The notes: a model not told the origin generated them from the sequence alone. A stretch of 64,000 nt of DNA from Parerythrobacter_A sp963799315 (GCA_963799315.1 CAWCWP010000002.1:620001-684000); one strand, 5' to 3'. Counted from the first letter of the stretch, positions 10,398 to 18,986 are shown. Numbers and translations: made by a program.

Positions 10398-10814
10398 TCA
10401 ACTACTCGGAAGACTCGTCTTTTCGACACCATTTTGCTTTGCCGTTTGAGCGCAAATCGCTACAGGATCCACCTTATTTCTCTGTTTGAAATTTGCTTTA
10501 AACTCATTATTGCCGTTCTTAATTTGATCGCAGACCGTCAGACCGGTCACAACTGGAGGCTTACCAGCTTTTGCGCAATTAGACCTCGTAAACCCTGCGG
10601 CTTCAAATCTCTCCAGCTGTCGTGCAGGCACTTTAACACGCGCTTCGCCAACAGTGCCGCCTGCCCCCGGCAAAGGCTTTATAAGACAAACCATTCCACT
10701 CCCTTGATCCTCCATGGTCTTTCCTTTTTCTGCGGATTGCGCATTTACAGTGCTCGCCATAAAGACACTAAAACCCGTTGACAGTAGCAAGCGAGATATT
10801 GAATATTTCGTCAT
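10398..10814 (-). CDS. Small secreted protein with four cysteines, unknown function
   Basis: This is a 138-residue protein from ATG 10814. A signal peptide (LLLSTGFSVFMASTVNAQS) is followed by a mature part of about 110 residues with cysteines in MVCLIKPLPG, RSNCAKAGK, TVCDQIKNG and IAICAQT-like context, spaced to form two disulfides. Lysines are frequent. I do not recognise the family. It is last in a leftward group with the two genes at 10864 and 11235, facing the virB operon, so a role in the periplasm or at the cell surface with the secretion system or the RHS-like protein is possible but unproven. Confidence 0.65.
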   Translation of the reverse strand: MTKYSISRLLLSTGFSVFMASTVNAQSAEKGKTMEDQGSGMVCLIKPLPGAGGTVGEARVKVPARQLERFEAAGFTRSNCAKAGKPPVVTGLTVCDQIKNGNNEFKANFKQRNKVDPVAICAQTAKQNGVEKTSLPSS

Positions 10815-10863
10815 TTTTGCAGGATCCACATAGTACCAAAGACAAAAGACCAACTCGAATTGT

Positions 10864-11226
10864 TCATGTATTTACGATCATGACATAGCTTGGACTTGGC
10901 GCAGCGTCATACCCCGGCATGGCGTTGACACATTCCGGTGCATTATTATAGTAAATGACAACTCCTTTGTTGAAAGCCACTGCTGCGTCCAGCTTTGCCA
11001 TCCAAGCTAAACATACGTCGCTTTGAACCCCTTTCCACTCCGTCGTCGTGCTACAAATCTTGCGGTACCATCCACTCCACGATCCTTGAACGAATACACC
11101 ACCATCGGAAGTGACATATGTGGCAACAACAGTTCCATTGCACCATTGCTCAGCTGCGGTAGCTGATTGCGTGCTTAAAAGCGCAGCGAAAGTCGCAGCA
11201 TAAGTCGCCGATCGAAAAAACTTCAT
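10864..11226 (-). CDS. Small secreted protein, probable partner of the mini YD-repeat protein
   Basis: The product has 120 residues. A clear signal peptide ends at STQSATAAEQ, and the mature domain is rich in beta-type sequence (NGTVVATYVTSDGGVFVQGS, SGWYRKICST) with four cysteines. The C-terminal half has DVCLAWMAKLDAAVAFN and VIYYNNAPECV. I do not recognise a named domain. It starts eight bases after the stop of the mini YD-repeat gene at 11235, so the two are almost certainly co-transcribed. By analogy with RHS loci, a small exported gene directly downstream could be an accessory or immunity protein; that is inference. Confidence 0.65.
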   Translation of the reverse strand: MKFFRSATYAATFAALLSTQSATAAEQWCNGTVVATYVTSDGGVFVQGSWSGWYRKICSTTTEWKGVQSDVCLAWMAKLDAAVAFNKGVVIYYNNAPECVNAMPGYDAAPSPSYVMIVNT

Positions 11227-11234
11227 CGTGTCAC

Positions 11235-11621
11235 CTACAGTTTGCGTTGAACGGAGAATATGCCGTTAAAGGATGGGCGAGATGTAGAAGGAGCAGATTG
11301 CTGCCCTCCTCCGGCTCCGGAACCGCCATTACCAGCTCCGGAGTCGCCATCACCTCCTCCATCGCCGCCATTACTGGTATTCGATGAGCCAGTCGCAGTG
11401 ACGTTGACGCGGTTACCCGCCGCATCATACGTATAGTCACGCGCAGTCCCGTCCGCCTGCCCCCCAGCAACCTCGACCTTCACCAAACGCCCAAGGGCAT
11501 CATAGCGATATTCGGTAGTTTGCGATTGCTGCGCGAAAGCTGGAAGTGAAGGAAGGGCAACGACTGCAAGTCCCGTACAGCCAATGAAAAACTTACTTAC
11601 CGATTGATCCGCAATTCGCAT
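11235..11621 (-). CDS. Miniature exported YD-repeat protein
   Basis: I chose ATG 11621 because GAGGGGAAGTG precedes it; an upstream in-frame start at 11714 lacks a site. The 128-residue product has a signal peptide (ALPSLPAFAQQ), then only two YD units, YRYDALGRLVKVEVAGG and YTYDAAGNRVNVTATG, then a low-complexity Gly/Ser/Asp linker (about 40 residues) and a short polar end (NGIFSVQRKL). RHS proteins normally have dozens of repeats, so this is a minimal form. It leads a leftward operon with two small secreted proteins. It may be the trimmed 3' part of an RHS gene that regained a signal peptide. Confidence 0.75.
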   Translation of the reverse strand: MRIADQSVSKFFIGCTGLAVVALPSLPAFAQQSQTTEYRYDALGRLVKVEVAGGQADGTARDYTYDAAGNRVNVTATGSSNTSNGGDGGGDGDSGAGNGGSGAGGGQQSAPSTSRPSFNGIFSVQRKL

Positions 11622-11843
11622 CACTTCCCCTCCCGTAGATTTGGTTCTGGCAAACATTAGGCACGATTGCAAGGACATGTTTCCGATGTTGGAAGTTGCA
11701 GCTTTATCTAACACCTGACCGTAACATTTAGCGGGCTACGCAAGTTGTCGGCACTTACCATACCGCGCTGGACTGCCTCGGTCGCATTCGTTGCATTACA
11801 ATTGCGCCAGTGGTAATCGCCAACGAATGTTTTGGAGATTAAC

Positions 11844-12071
11844 ATGAACCCAGAAGGCTCCGATGTTATCGTAAGCGCCTTCACGTGGTTGCAGGGAACG
11901 CTTCTCGGCACGGTTGCCACGGTCGTCGCAGTCATGGCCGTCGCGGTCGTCGGTTTCATGATGCTTACCGGACGAATGAACTGGCGGTTCGGCGCAAACG
12001 TCATAATCGGATGCTTCATCGTGTTTGGCGCCACGACGATCGTAGGCGGCATCCAGTCGACCGTGGGCTAG
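11844..12071 (+). CDS. virB2: VirB2/TrbC-like pilin candidate
   Basis: The protein has 75 residues from ATG 11844, chosen for the GGAG eight bases upstream. It has two hydrophobic helices, GTLLGTVATVVAVMAVAVVG and GCFIVFGATTIVGGI, separated by the polar turn RMNWRFGAN, the standard VirB2/TrbC pilin layout. It resembles the gene at 9953-10318. It stands alone, with its own ribosome site, separated from the virB operon by the leftward secreted-protein genes. Its 3' end abuts the convergent methyltransferase gene (4-base overlap at 12068-12071). Confidence 0.75.
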   Translation: MNPEGSDVIVSAFTWLQGTLLGTVATVVAVMAVAVVGFMMLTGRMNWRFGANVIIGCFIVFGATTIVGGIQSTVG

Positions 12072-13154
12072 CAACCTGAGGCCTGATGTTCGACCTCGCG
12101 GTTCGCCGAAGTGTGTTCGCTTGGTTCTGCTGCCTGACTGGACCACCGCATGAGCCAACTACCACTGGCCCGGCTCGCGTAGCGCCTCTTTTGCTCCGCT
12201 GTTGCACCGAACACGATCAGCATGAGTGGCTGAAAATTCGTATGGCTTCCTCCGCTGGGTGTTCCGAACTTCACGCGGCCCATATACTGGAACACCGATG
12301 CTTCACACAGCAGCGTCTCGTGAAAAAAACGCGTGTCGGCTCGATATGGAACGAGACACGCGATAAGGTCGGCATATCCGCCTTTCCATTGCGCGTATGC
12401 ACGTTGCAGCCAGATATTGATGTCGGAGAACGGAGGATTGACGAAGACGAAATCGGCCTACCCAGTTTTCCTTCAGTCCGTCTCCGCCTTCTGATTTGTA
12501 AATACACCGCTTGGCTTTCACTGCGCTTTGCCGATGGGCACACGGATCCAGATCCACGGGACCGAACGCAGCGTAGATATTTTCCATGAAGTTCGGTGGC
12601 GTAAACCGGCTATCAGGATCAAGCTTGTCTACCGGATTGGGGCCCGATTTTGCGTTCGCTCTTCGGGCCTTCGGCGCGAGAACCGGCAGCACCCGCAAGA
12701 GGCTGGCAACAGAGCCCTTGCCGCTTTCGAGACTGGAGATGTTGGCGCGAGACAGTCCGGTTTGCGTTGCCAGAGCAGCGACGGTAATCGAACGCTTGTT
12801 CCGGCGGTTGCGCAACTGATCGGCAATCGTGCCGCCCTGTCCGATACCGACGATGCGAATGTCCAGCGCTAGCAATACAGCGACAAGGCTCGTCATCCGG
12901 CCGCCGCCTTGTTCAAGCGCGATAACCGTCTGTGTAGTCAGCCCGGCCTGACCGGCGAGCTCCTTACGCGACCAGCCAAACGATGTCCTGGCCGTGCGCA
13001 ACACACCAGGCAGATCGAGGCTGTCCGTGCCAGCATTCGGCAAGCTCGATACGCATGAGGGCGAACCCGGTCGCGCAGGTTCGCAATGGATCTGCGAGTC
13101 AGACTTCGACGAATTGCGGCAATCGCTATTGGGGGAGGCAGTATTCTTTTCCAT
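12068..13154 (-). CDS. Double-HTH fused to phage-type N6-adenine methyltransferase (frame break)
   Basis: The N-terminal half carries two helix-turn-helix units: about residues 52-95 (SRKELAGQAGLTTQTVIALE) and 112-145 (VAALATQTGLSRANISSLES), both XRE-like. The C-terminal half is a Dam-type methyltransferase: FGPVDLDPCAH, then, in the next frame, ADFVFVNPPFSDINIWLQ with the catalytic NPPF, and GRVKFGTPSGGSHTNFQP. Removing one G in the GG near 12456 joins WV to ADFVF and gives about 361 residues. The fusion suggests an enzyme or regulator that binds and methylates element DNA. The break is probably an assembly indel. It is convergent with virB2. Confidence 0.75.
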
Positions 13155-13249
13155 GGTTCCCTCGCAGGGCGAGCGAGACCATGGTTGTGGTACTGCGATA
13201 TTCGATACGGTTCATTACGTGACCTCGACGCCAATCGAACGCACCTCGT

Positions 13250-14039
13250 TTATTTGCAATGTGCGTTAACAGGGTTGAGCGACACTAAATTAGGGCCAAA
13301 GGCTTGGATACTATCCAGCACGCAGTGTTCGCAAGTGAGGATTGCATAACAACCAGTTGTGACGATTCTCCTGACGCTATTGGTCAGTTTTCCGTTAAGA
13401 AGTGCAACTCCCTCGCATGCCCGAATGTATGGGCGTTGAACGTGCCTTAGTTGGCACAGGTCCGCTGCGCATGCAGCACTCGCCAGGCGCGATATGCAGC
13501 GAAGAACACTTTGCAGTTCGGGATCGTTGCGCAGGTGCTGCAAGCACTATGCGAACCATATCGCCTGGGCACGATCGGCGGCGGACTTCGCGCTTTCGAT
13601 GAACGACGCGTTGCGCGCTGCCAGTATGATGTCGAACCGCCGCGCAAGCCTTGCCAAGACGGGTTCCATAATCACCAGGTGCTGCTCGTTGCGCGCGCGG
13701 ACGAGCGACACGAGATCTTTCAGCAGCACATGCCGCGGTCCGTATTGTGAGCGAATATGGCGGAAGAACGATGTGCCCTTCTGCTCGGTCGTCACTAATT
13801 GGTTTTCCCTGCGCAGTAATGGCAGGAACATCAGGCAACGGATTGCCGTGGTAGTCCGGTACATAAAATTTCGAGCCGCGACACGAACACGACATCGGTG
13901 TGGTTGCCGAGCGTGACGTCGAACGTTGCAACAGTGTATAGCGGTTGCGGTGTGTATCATCGGTTTGGTAGAAGACAGGCAGATAAGTAACGACATGTTC
14001 GGGATGTACCGGCGGTGGAAGCGTGAACGATCGGGGCAA
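13250..14039 (-). pseudogene. Decayed or heavily frame-broken gene of unknown function
   Basis: Protein-like segments occur in all three frames in order on the minus strand: an N-terminal part near 14039-13925 (PPPVHPEHVVTYLPVFYQTD), then TFDVTLGNHTDVVFVSRL in another frame, then KFYVPDYHGNPLPDVPAI back in the first, then TSFFRHIRSQYGPRHVLLKD through FDIILAARNASFIESAKS to a TAG at 13545. The last frame stays open after that stop to 13250. Joined, this would be a protein of about 170 to 260 residues that I do not recognise. Three or more breaks in 500 bases is worse than elsewhere in the window, so real decay is likely here. Confidence 0.45.
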
Positions 14040-14065
14040 CGCCGCCTCCTTTATAAATGAAAAGA

Positions 14066-14098
14066 GCGGTCATTCGAAGAATGCCGCTCTTACGTTTT
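14066..14098 (-). terminator. Hairpin terminator, minus strand
   Basis: The stretch holds arms AAGAGCGG-CATTC and GAATG-CCGCTCTT with a three-base loop and a one-base bulge. Read leftward the stem is followed by TTTTCATTT, as in a Rho-independent terminator. It lies 160 bases beyond the end of the leftward gene at 14258 and would end that operon. The rest of 14040-14257 holds no recognisable gene. Confidence 0.55.
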
Positions 14099-14257
14099 AT
14101 AAGTGTTCGGCCCGAGCTAGAGCCGCATCTATTGCGGCTTCGGGCTGTAGTGTAGGGCCTGGAAGCGGGTGATCGAGCTACGATCAACCCGCCGAGGTTT
14201 CATTGTGCCAAGACACCACGGTATCACCACCTGGTTTTCCGGCCCCACAATGAATGG

Positions 14258-15091
14258 TCAGCCGGACGGACTGTCCCGTTCGGGCTGGTTGATGATCTGG
14301 TCAGAGAATTGCAACTGCAGCAGCCGTTCGCTCAGCGCCCGCGCACCTTTGCGATGCGCTAGCTGGCCCCAGTTGCTCCACCGGTCGATCCGATGGTGCA
14401 ACCACAGGTAGAACCGGTCGCGCGCGTAGCGGTCGTTGAACGCCAACGTCCACAGCGTCCGGCGTAATGGCACGTTCGGGCCAAGGGCATCGCCAACCAG
14501 CTTGATTACGTATTCCCGGCCGATCATGGAGCGACTGAATCGGAAGTCGAGCCGGTTTGCGAACGCTTCGAGCTTGGCGATGGCACTATCATGCTTGGAC
14601 GTCAGTGTCCCCGGATCGAGGCCGCGATGGGCGTCCAGGGTCGGCAGCCCGATTGCGAGGGGCACGTCCTCGCTTCGCCGTGTGCTTGCGAGCATGACGA
14701 GAATTGCCTGGCCTTCGGTTGGGACGTGGTCGAAAATATCCCGATCATTCATCGGCACGCCAATGCCCAAGGAACTGAGCCAGTCGCCGTAGAAGCGCGC
14801 CTGCTGCCAACTGTGGAACAGATCGTCCACGGCCTCTTCGATTGGGACGATCCGCCGCTCCATTGCAACCAGAACGGCCAGCAGGAACTCGAGCTGGTCG
14901 TGCATGGTCTCGATATTATCTGGCGCCTTCATGTTGAGCCTGTCGCACCAGAGATATTCGCGAACTGAAGACCAATACCGACCTTCCTCGTCGCGCAGTG
15001 CGCGCCGCTTGTTCGTATCGTCGGTCGTCTCAAGCCAATATCCCCAAGGCAAGCGTGAGTTGCGGCACTCTTCGTATGGAATATCGTCCAT
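14258..15091 (-). CDS. Unknown conserved-looking ICE protein, 277 residues
   Basis: I start it at ATG 15091, which falls one base after the TAA of the upstream gene (15093), so the two are coupled. The product opens MDDIPYEECRNSRLPWGYWL and is hydrophilic and mostly helical, with tryptophan-rich segments (YWSSVREYLWCDRL, DDLFHSWQQARFYGDWLSSL) and a basic C-terminus (FYLWLHHRIDRWSNWGQLAH). It has no signal peptide or membrane helix. I do not recognise the family. Being in the same operon as the exported-independent protein at 15093 suggests a shared cytoplasmic role in the element. Confidence 0.7.
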   Translation of the reverse strand: MDDIPYEECRNSRLPWGYWLETTDDTNKRRALRDEEGRYWSSVREYLWCDRLNMKAPDNIETMHDQLEFLLAVLVAMERRIVPIEEAVDDLFHSWQQARFYGDWLSSLGIGVPMNDRDIFDHVPTEGQAILVMLASTRRSEDVPLAIGLPTLDAHRGLDPGTLTSKHDSAIAKLEAFANRLDFRFSRSMIGREYVIKLVGDALGPNVPLRRTLWTLAFNDRYARDRFYLWLHHRIDRWSNWGQLAHRKGARALSERLLQLQFSDQIINQPERDSPSG

Positions 15092-15092
15092 C

Positions 15093-15761
15093 TTAAGCCT
15101 CCCCATCATTGGTGGATTTGGGCGGTGCGATGGCCTTGGCCACGTCCTTCGTAACGTTTGGCTCGTCATCGCTGCCGATGGCCGCAAGCTGCCGTGCGAG
15201 GCGCGTGCATTCGCCGAACACGAAGGCGGCATCGCGATAGGTCCGGCCTTCCTCATCGCGAAGATGCGCACCTTCGCGACCAGGCACGTAATCGGTGTTC
15301 GAGTTGCAAGTGAACCCGAACCACCAGTCCTGGTCGGGTTTGCCGTCGCGCCCGCGAACCAAATGGGTCGCATGGCAGATTTGCAGTTCTACAGGACCTC
15401 CCTCGTTACACGGTTCAGCATAGGACAGTCCATTATACGCCTCGACATCGACCGAACCGGGGATCGCGTCATGAGCAAACCCGTACAGTTCATGTCCTGG
15501 CGGCACGGCGACGTAACCGCCCAGCGTGCCGTCCCGCTGACGCAGGATGATGCAGTGCAGTCCTGTTTCAGCATCCTGCCATGCGAGCTTGTCCGGCTCG
15601 CTTGTCCAAGGACCAGGCCGGGATGGCTTGCGACTGGGAATGTCGAACAGCTGGTCGGGTTGGATGACCGTGCCGGCGATCGGGTAGGAATTCGGCGGCG
15701 CAGGCAGGTTGGGCGTGGTGGTTTTGGTCAGCGCACGCGATTTGTTCGGCTTCTTTGCCAT
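15093..15761 (-). CDS. Unknown ICE/plasmid cargo protein with WWFGF motif
   Basis: The product has 222 residues from ATG 15761, preceded by AAGGAGAACTACT. A basic start (MAKKPNKSRALTKTTTPNLP) leads into a globular domain with LHCIILRQRDGTLGGYVAVP, GLSYAEPCNEGGPVELQICH and WWFGFTCNSNTDYVPG, then YRDAAFVFGECTRLARQLAA. The pattern GLSYA...C...WWFGF...D..PG recurs, as I recall, in uncharacterised phage and plasmid proteins, with no known activity. First gene of a two-gene leftward operon with 14258. No function is proposed. Confidence 0.7.
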   Translation of the reverse strand: MAKKPNKSRALTKTTTPNLPAPPNSYPIAGTVIQPDQLFDIPSRKPSRPGPWTSEPDKLAWQDAETGLHCIILRQRDGTLGGYVAVPPGHELYGFAHDAIPGSVDVEAYNGLSYAEPCNEGGPVELQICHATHLVRGRDGKPDQDWWFGFTCNSNTDYVPGREGAHLRDEEGRTYRDAAFVFGECTRLARQLAAIGSDDEPNVTKDVAKAIAPPKSTNDGEA

Positions 15762-15789
15762 AGTAGTTCTCCTTAAGAACAAAATATAA

Positions 15790-15816
15790 GGCCGTCCGAC
15801 ATCATGTCGAACGGCC
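15790..15816 (-). terminator. Near-perfect 13-base palindrome, likely terminator
   Basis: The arms GGCCGTCCGACAT and ATGTCGAACGGCC pair with one mismatch around a single loop base. Read leftward the stem is followed by TTATATTTTGTTC. It lies between the end of the exonuclease gene (15873) and the start of the next leftward gene (15761), so it probably separates two transcripts. A palindrome this tight could also bind a protein. Confidence 0.5.
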
Positions 15817-15872
15817 AGAACTGGTTGATTCGGTTTGGGACAGCGCGTCCCCGGCTAGTCTTGGTGCGTTTG

Positions 15873-16763
15873 CTACATAATACCCTCCATAGTTTTGGCT
15901 GCAGGAAGCAGGCGCTCGACCGGTGCAGCGTAGACCTGTCCAGTGAGTTTTGAGCGCGCCTGCACTGCCCGGGCCCAGAGCCGGAACTGATGCCGCACGA
16001 ACTTGCTGTCAGGCAGTGTTTTGCAAGCGGCATCGGCGAGTTGCAGAACCGCATCCGCCGTGCTGCCGCTGATTTGCGAACGGGAATACAGGTGGCGCAG
16101 CAGGATCACCGTTGTGGTCAGCACGTCGGCGAGGCACTGTTCCTCGACTTCCGCCCACTGCTCGCGCTCGACGAGCTTACCGATGGCTTTGGACGGAGTG
16201 GGTTTTGCCGGGATCGAACAGGCAGCTGCGTACTCACCGAGATGAACGGACTCCGACCGGACCGACACCGCATCGCACAGGTCGATCCTGTGATGCGATA
16301 GCGGCGACAGATCGCGCAGCTGCGCGGGCAGGAGGAGGCCATGCTCGGCAGCGGCTTGCCGCAGCACGGAAAGATCGCGCGTCTCGCCGCCCCAGGTGGT
16401 GAAGATCGCTGACTGATGTTGTTCCAGCGTATCGAACAGCGCACGGACCATATCGCTTTCGCGGTAACGGTCGGCGGACATTACGACAGGCGGATCGATG
16501 TCCGGCGTATCGGCTCCCGGCGCGAAGCGCATGACGACCCACGAGGCCGCAGCGATACGATGGAACGGCCAGCGGATCTTGCGCTCGGCGCTTTTGCCCT
16601 CCTGCACGGCATAGGCTTCATGCCTGCTCGTATCGTAGCTGAACTCAAGGTCGGCAACGATGTAGGTCTTCACGGCGCTTTCGTTCTCGCCGCCGATGCG
16701 CATGGAAAACAGGCTTGCCTGCTGCTCGAGTGCGCGCTCGAAATCGGTATGTTCGATAGTCAT
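15873..16763 (-). CDS. Predicted 3'-5' exonuclease, PolB-exonuclease-like
   Basis: The 296-residue protein opens a domain with YIVADLEFSYDTS, fitting the first acidic pair of a DEDD exonuclease (ExoI D-x-E). FTTWGGETRDLSVLRQAA fits the second motif of the DnaB-polymerase-like exonuclease family, and LGEYAAACSIPAKPTPSKAI the specificity region found after it. The third motif may be near EEQCLADVLTTTVILLRHL, where a late Asp sits on a helix. These enzymes trim single-stranded DNA from the 3' end. A second, different DEDD exonuclease gene lies directly upstream at 16844. Assignment rests on motifs only. Confidence 0.6.
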   Translation of the reverse strand: MTIEHTDFERALEQQASLFSMRIGGENESAVKTYIVADLEFSYDTSRHEAYAVQEGKSAERKIRWPFHRIAAASWVVMRFAPGADTPDIDPPVVMSADRYRESDMVRALFDTLEQHQSAIFTTWGGETRDLSVLRQAAAEHGLLLPAQLRDLSPLSHHRIDLCDAVSVRSESVHLGEYAAACSIPAKPTPSKAIGKLVEREQWAEVEEQCLADVLTTTVILLRHLYSRSQISGSTADAVLQLADAACKTLPDSKFVRHQFRLWARAVQARSKLTGQVYAAPVERLLPAAKTMEGIM

Positions 16764-16783
16764 TTTCTTATCCTTCAGGATGC

Positions 16784-16810
16784 AAAAAGCCCGCGCGATG
16801 GCGGGCCTTT
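16784..16810 (-). terminator. Rho-independent terminator between two exonuclease genes
   Basis: The arms GCCCGC and GCGGGC enclose a six-base loop. A run of five A precedes the stem on the plus strand and CTTTT follows it, so it works in both directions. Read leftward it ends transcription of the DnaQ-like gene at 16844, and the next gene (start 16763) must have its own promoter or depend on readthrough. Confidence 0.7.
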
Positions 16811-16843
16811 TGCGGGGTTTGGTTGGTGTGGAATTATTGGCGT

Positions 16844-17731
16844 TTAGCGATGCCGCTCACACGCAGTGATCGGCACGGTGCGGAACGGCGGAAGCTGCTG
16901 GGTACGATACCAGCTGCGCTCTGCCGCCAAGTCCTGCTGGTCCAACTCTTTCGACCAGATCTTCCGGTCGGCGTTCCACCGATACTGCCGGGCTTTGAGC
17001 CGGTCCTTGGCTGCGTAGGGCGCTTTGACCGCTTCAACGAGGAAGCTCGTCTGTGCTGACGCGTCCAGCAGGCGCTGAAGGTGCGTTTGCTCCTTACCGG
17101 TTACCGGATCGGGCAGCGATTGCTGCAGCAGCTGGAACAGGCTCCAGACATCGTCGCCAGCGCGATGGGCATTGGCGAAGAGGCCATGCTGCACAAGCAG
17201 GTGGTTCTGGGCACGCCCCTCGCAGGACAGTTCTAGCCACGGTATCTCGGCGCAGCTGCATGCCCACGGCCGGCCAGCGATGCCGGGGTAGCGTTTCTCG
17301 ATCCAACTCGCATCGAAGCGCGCGTTGTGCGCGACGAAAATGTCGGCCCTCGCCAGCAGATTGAACGCCATGCGATCGTTGATCGCCTGTCCTGCCAGGT
17401 CGGCATCGCTGAGCCCCGTAATCATCGAGATCTGCGGGTCCAGTGGGATACCCGGATCCTGAAGCCAGCTCATCGGCCCAAGATGGCCAACCACCTGACC
17501 GACGGGCGATACGAACACGAGCATGATCGCAAGCTCGATCAGCCTGTCGGTCGCAACGTCGAGGCCAGTCGTCTCGACATCGACGATGGCGATGCACCGG
17601 CCCTCCGGCGGCGCACCACCGGGCATGTTCGTGTAGCGCTTCGGCACCGAGCGCAGCACGCGGTACCGGTCATCCTGTTCGAGAAGTTCAGCGAGTGCAT
17701 CGCTGTCGTATGGGTCTTTTATGGTAGTCAT
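16844..17731 (-). CDS. DnaQ-like DEDDh 3'-5' exonuclease
   Basis: The product has 295 residues from ATG 17731; the open frame extends upstream but without a good site. All exonuclease motifs are visible: IVDVETTGLD (ExoI), then PGIPLDPQISMITGLSDADL, VAHNARFDASWIEKR (ExoII), and HRAGDDVWSL (ExoIII, with the His five residues before the Asp as in DEDDh enzymes). The C-terminal 90 residues (YAAKDRLKARQYRWNADRKI) look like a small WGR/basic DNA-contact extension. It resembles the proofreading epsilon subunit but has no polymerase-binding tail. It likely acts on element DNA ends during transfer or replication. Confidence 0.85.
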   Translation of the reverse strand: MTTIKDPYDSDALAELLEQDDRYRVLRSVPKRYTNMPGGAPPEGRCIAIVDVETTGLDVATDRLIELAIMLVFVSPVGQVVGHLGPMSWLQDPGIPLDPQISMITGLSDADLAGQAINDRMAFNLLARADIFVAHNARFDASWIEKRYPGIAGRPWACSCAEIPWLELSCEGRAQNHLLVQHGLFANAHRAGDDVWSLFQLLQQSLPDPVTGKEQTHLQRLLDASAQTSFLVEAVKAPYAAKDRLKARQYRWNADRKIWSKELDQQDLAAERSWYRTQQLPPFRTVPITACERHR

Positions 17732-17965
17732 AACGGTTTCCCTTTTGTTGCTATGGGAAACCGGCGAGGGCTTAGCCCGAGCGTTATGCTCTGCTTTTTT
17801 CCTCTCTTCTGCCGGTTCCACCCGGCAATTTCTTCAAACTTCATTCTTCTTCTGGACTACGCCGTACCGATGGCTTTCCTGGCGATTTTCCCGATGTGGA
17901 TCCATGCGTGTGCCTGCTGAACGGTAGGGGCGTTTTCGAGGCACATTCTTGGTCTCGCCAAGCTG

Positions 17966-18986
17966 TCATTCGTCGGTGATATTGCGCCCATCCCGGTCGC
18001 GACCGACCTGTCCTGGCATCGACCGGATGGTGTCCCAATCACGTTCAAACCTTATGCGTGTCGCCTTATCGAGTTCGCGAACCCTAGCCGTGGCATCAGG
18101 ATCGTTCAGGACAGCGGCGGCGTGCCTGACACGCTGCACACGGTCGTTGCGGGCGTCGGCTTCTATCCAGCGATCAATGTTGAGGTGCAGCCCGCGAGCA
18201 GGCGAAGACGCAGGGGTCGGCCCGATATCGTTACGCACGAGATCGGTTATCTTGGCCGACGGTTTAAATCCTTCGTTGCCTTGGACAGCGCGCGGTGGGG
18301 TCGGCATATTCCTGGTCCGGGCAGGGGGACGGGATACCGGATCCTGTTGGTTGCCGCGATCGGCTTCTTTGTCCGGCTCGTTCGGGAAGTAATCGCGTAT
18401 GATCTTGCCGTTCTTCCCGAACTTGAACCCAGCCTCCCGCATCTGCGCTTCGAGTGCGCGACGCTCGTCCTCGGCCGAACTGGCGACAGGCGTTTCGGAA
18501 GGCGGAACAGGATCGGACGCGGTAGACTCGTCCTCATCAAGCAGGTCCGGCTTGGCTGTGCGATCGTCATTCGAGCCGCGCGCCACGGACGGCGTACCAG
18601 CTTCATCGTGCTCGCGTTTAGCAACAAATTCATTGAGCCGATCTAGCGCCGAGAAGACGTTCGTTCGTTCAATTTCTGGTGCGGCTTGCAACGAGGCTGT
18701 TTGGGCAGCGAGGTGCTCGTCGTCATCGTCGGCATCGTCATCCTTTCCGCGCTTGTCCAGGCGCCAGGAAATCCATGGCCTGAACGTCGTCCTGCGTAGT
18801 TTTGGAATTGCTATCCAGGGGCGTCCGATCATTAGGAACGGCGATACCGTCATTCTCGGACTTTAGCGCGCTAAACTGTTCGGGTTCGATGGAGGATGCA
18901 TGGCTTTCCTCGACCGCCTCTGACGCAGCGCTTGGCAGTAACGCATCAGCTTCCGGCAATTGCGGAGGTGCCGCTGCATCACCCAA
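17966..18986 (-). CDS. Acidic/low-complexity protein downstream of relaxase (frame break)
   Basis: The first frame (18986-18738) opens MGDAAAPPQLPEADALLPSA and ends in QAMDFLAPGQARKG. The second frame to 17966 continues LDKRGKDDDADDDDEHLAAQ through a long hydrophilic stretch to a globular C-terminus (IDRWIEADARNDRVQRVRHA, TRIRFERDWDTIRSMPGQVG). One extra base near 18760 splits them; joined length is about 339 residues. It follows the relaxase and the repeat protein at 19016, all leftward, so it may be part of the mobilisation operon, for example an accessory relaxosome protein. I do not recognise a family. Confidence 0.55.

Noticed and set aside
13957..14187. 76-codon leftward frame across the terminator
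   Set aside because: It reads through the hairpin at 14066-14098 and has no family-like sequence.
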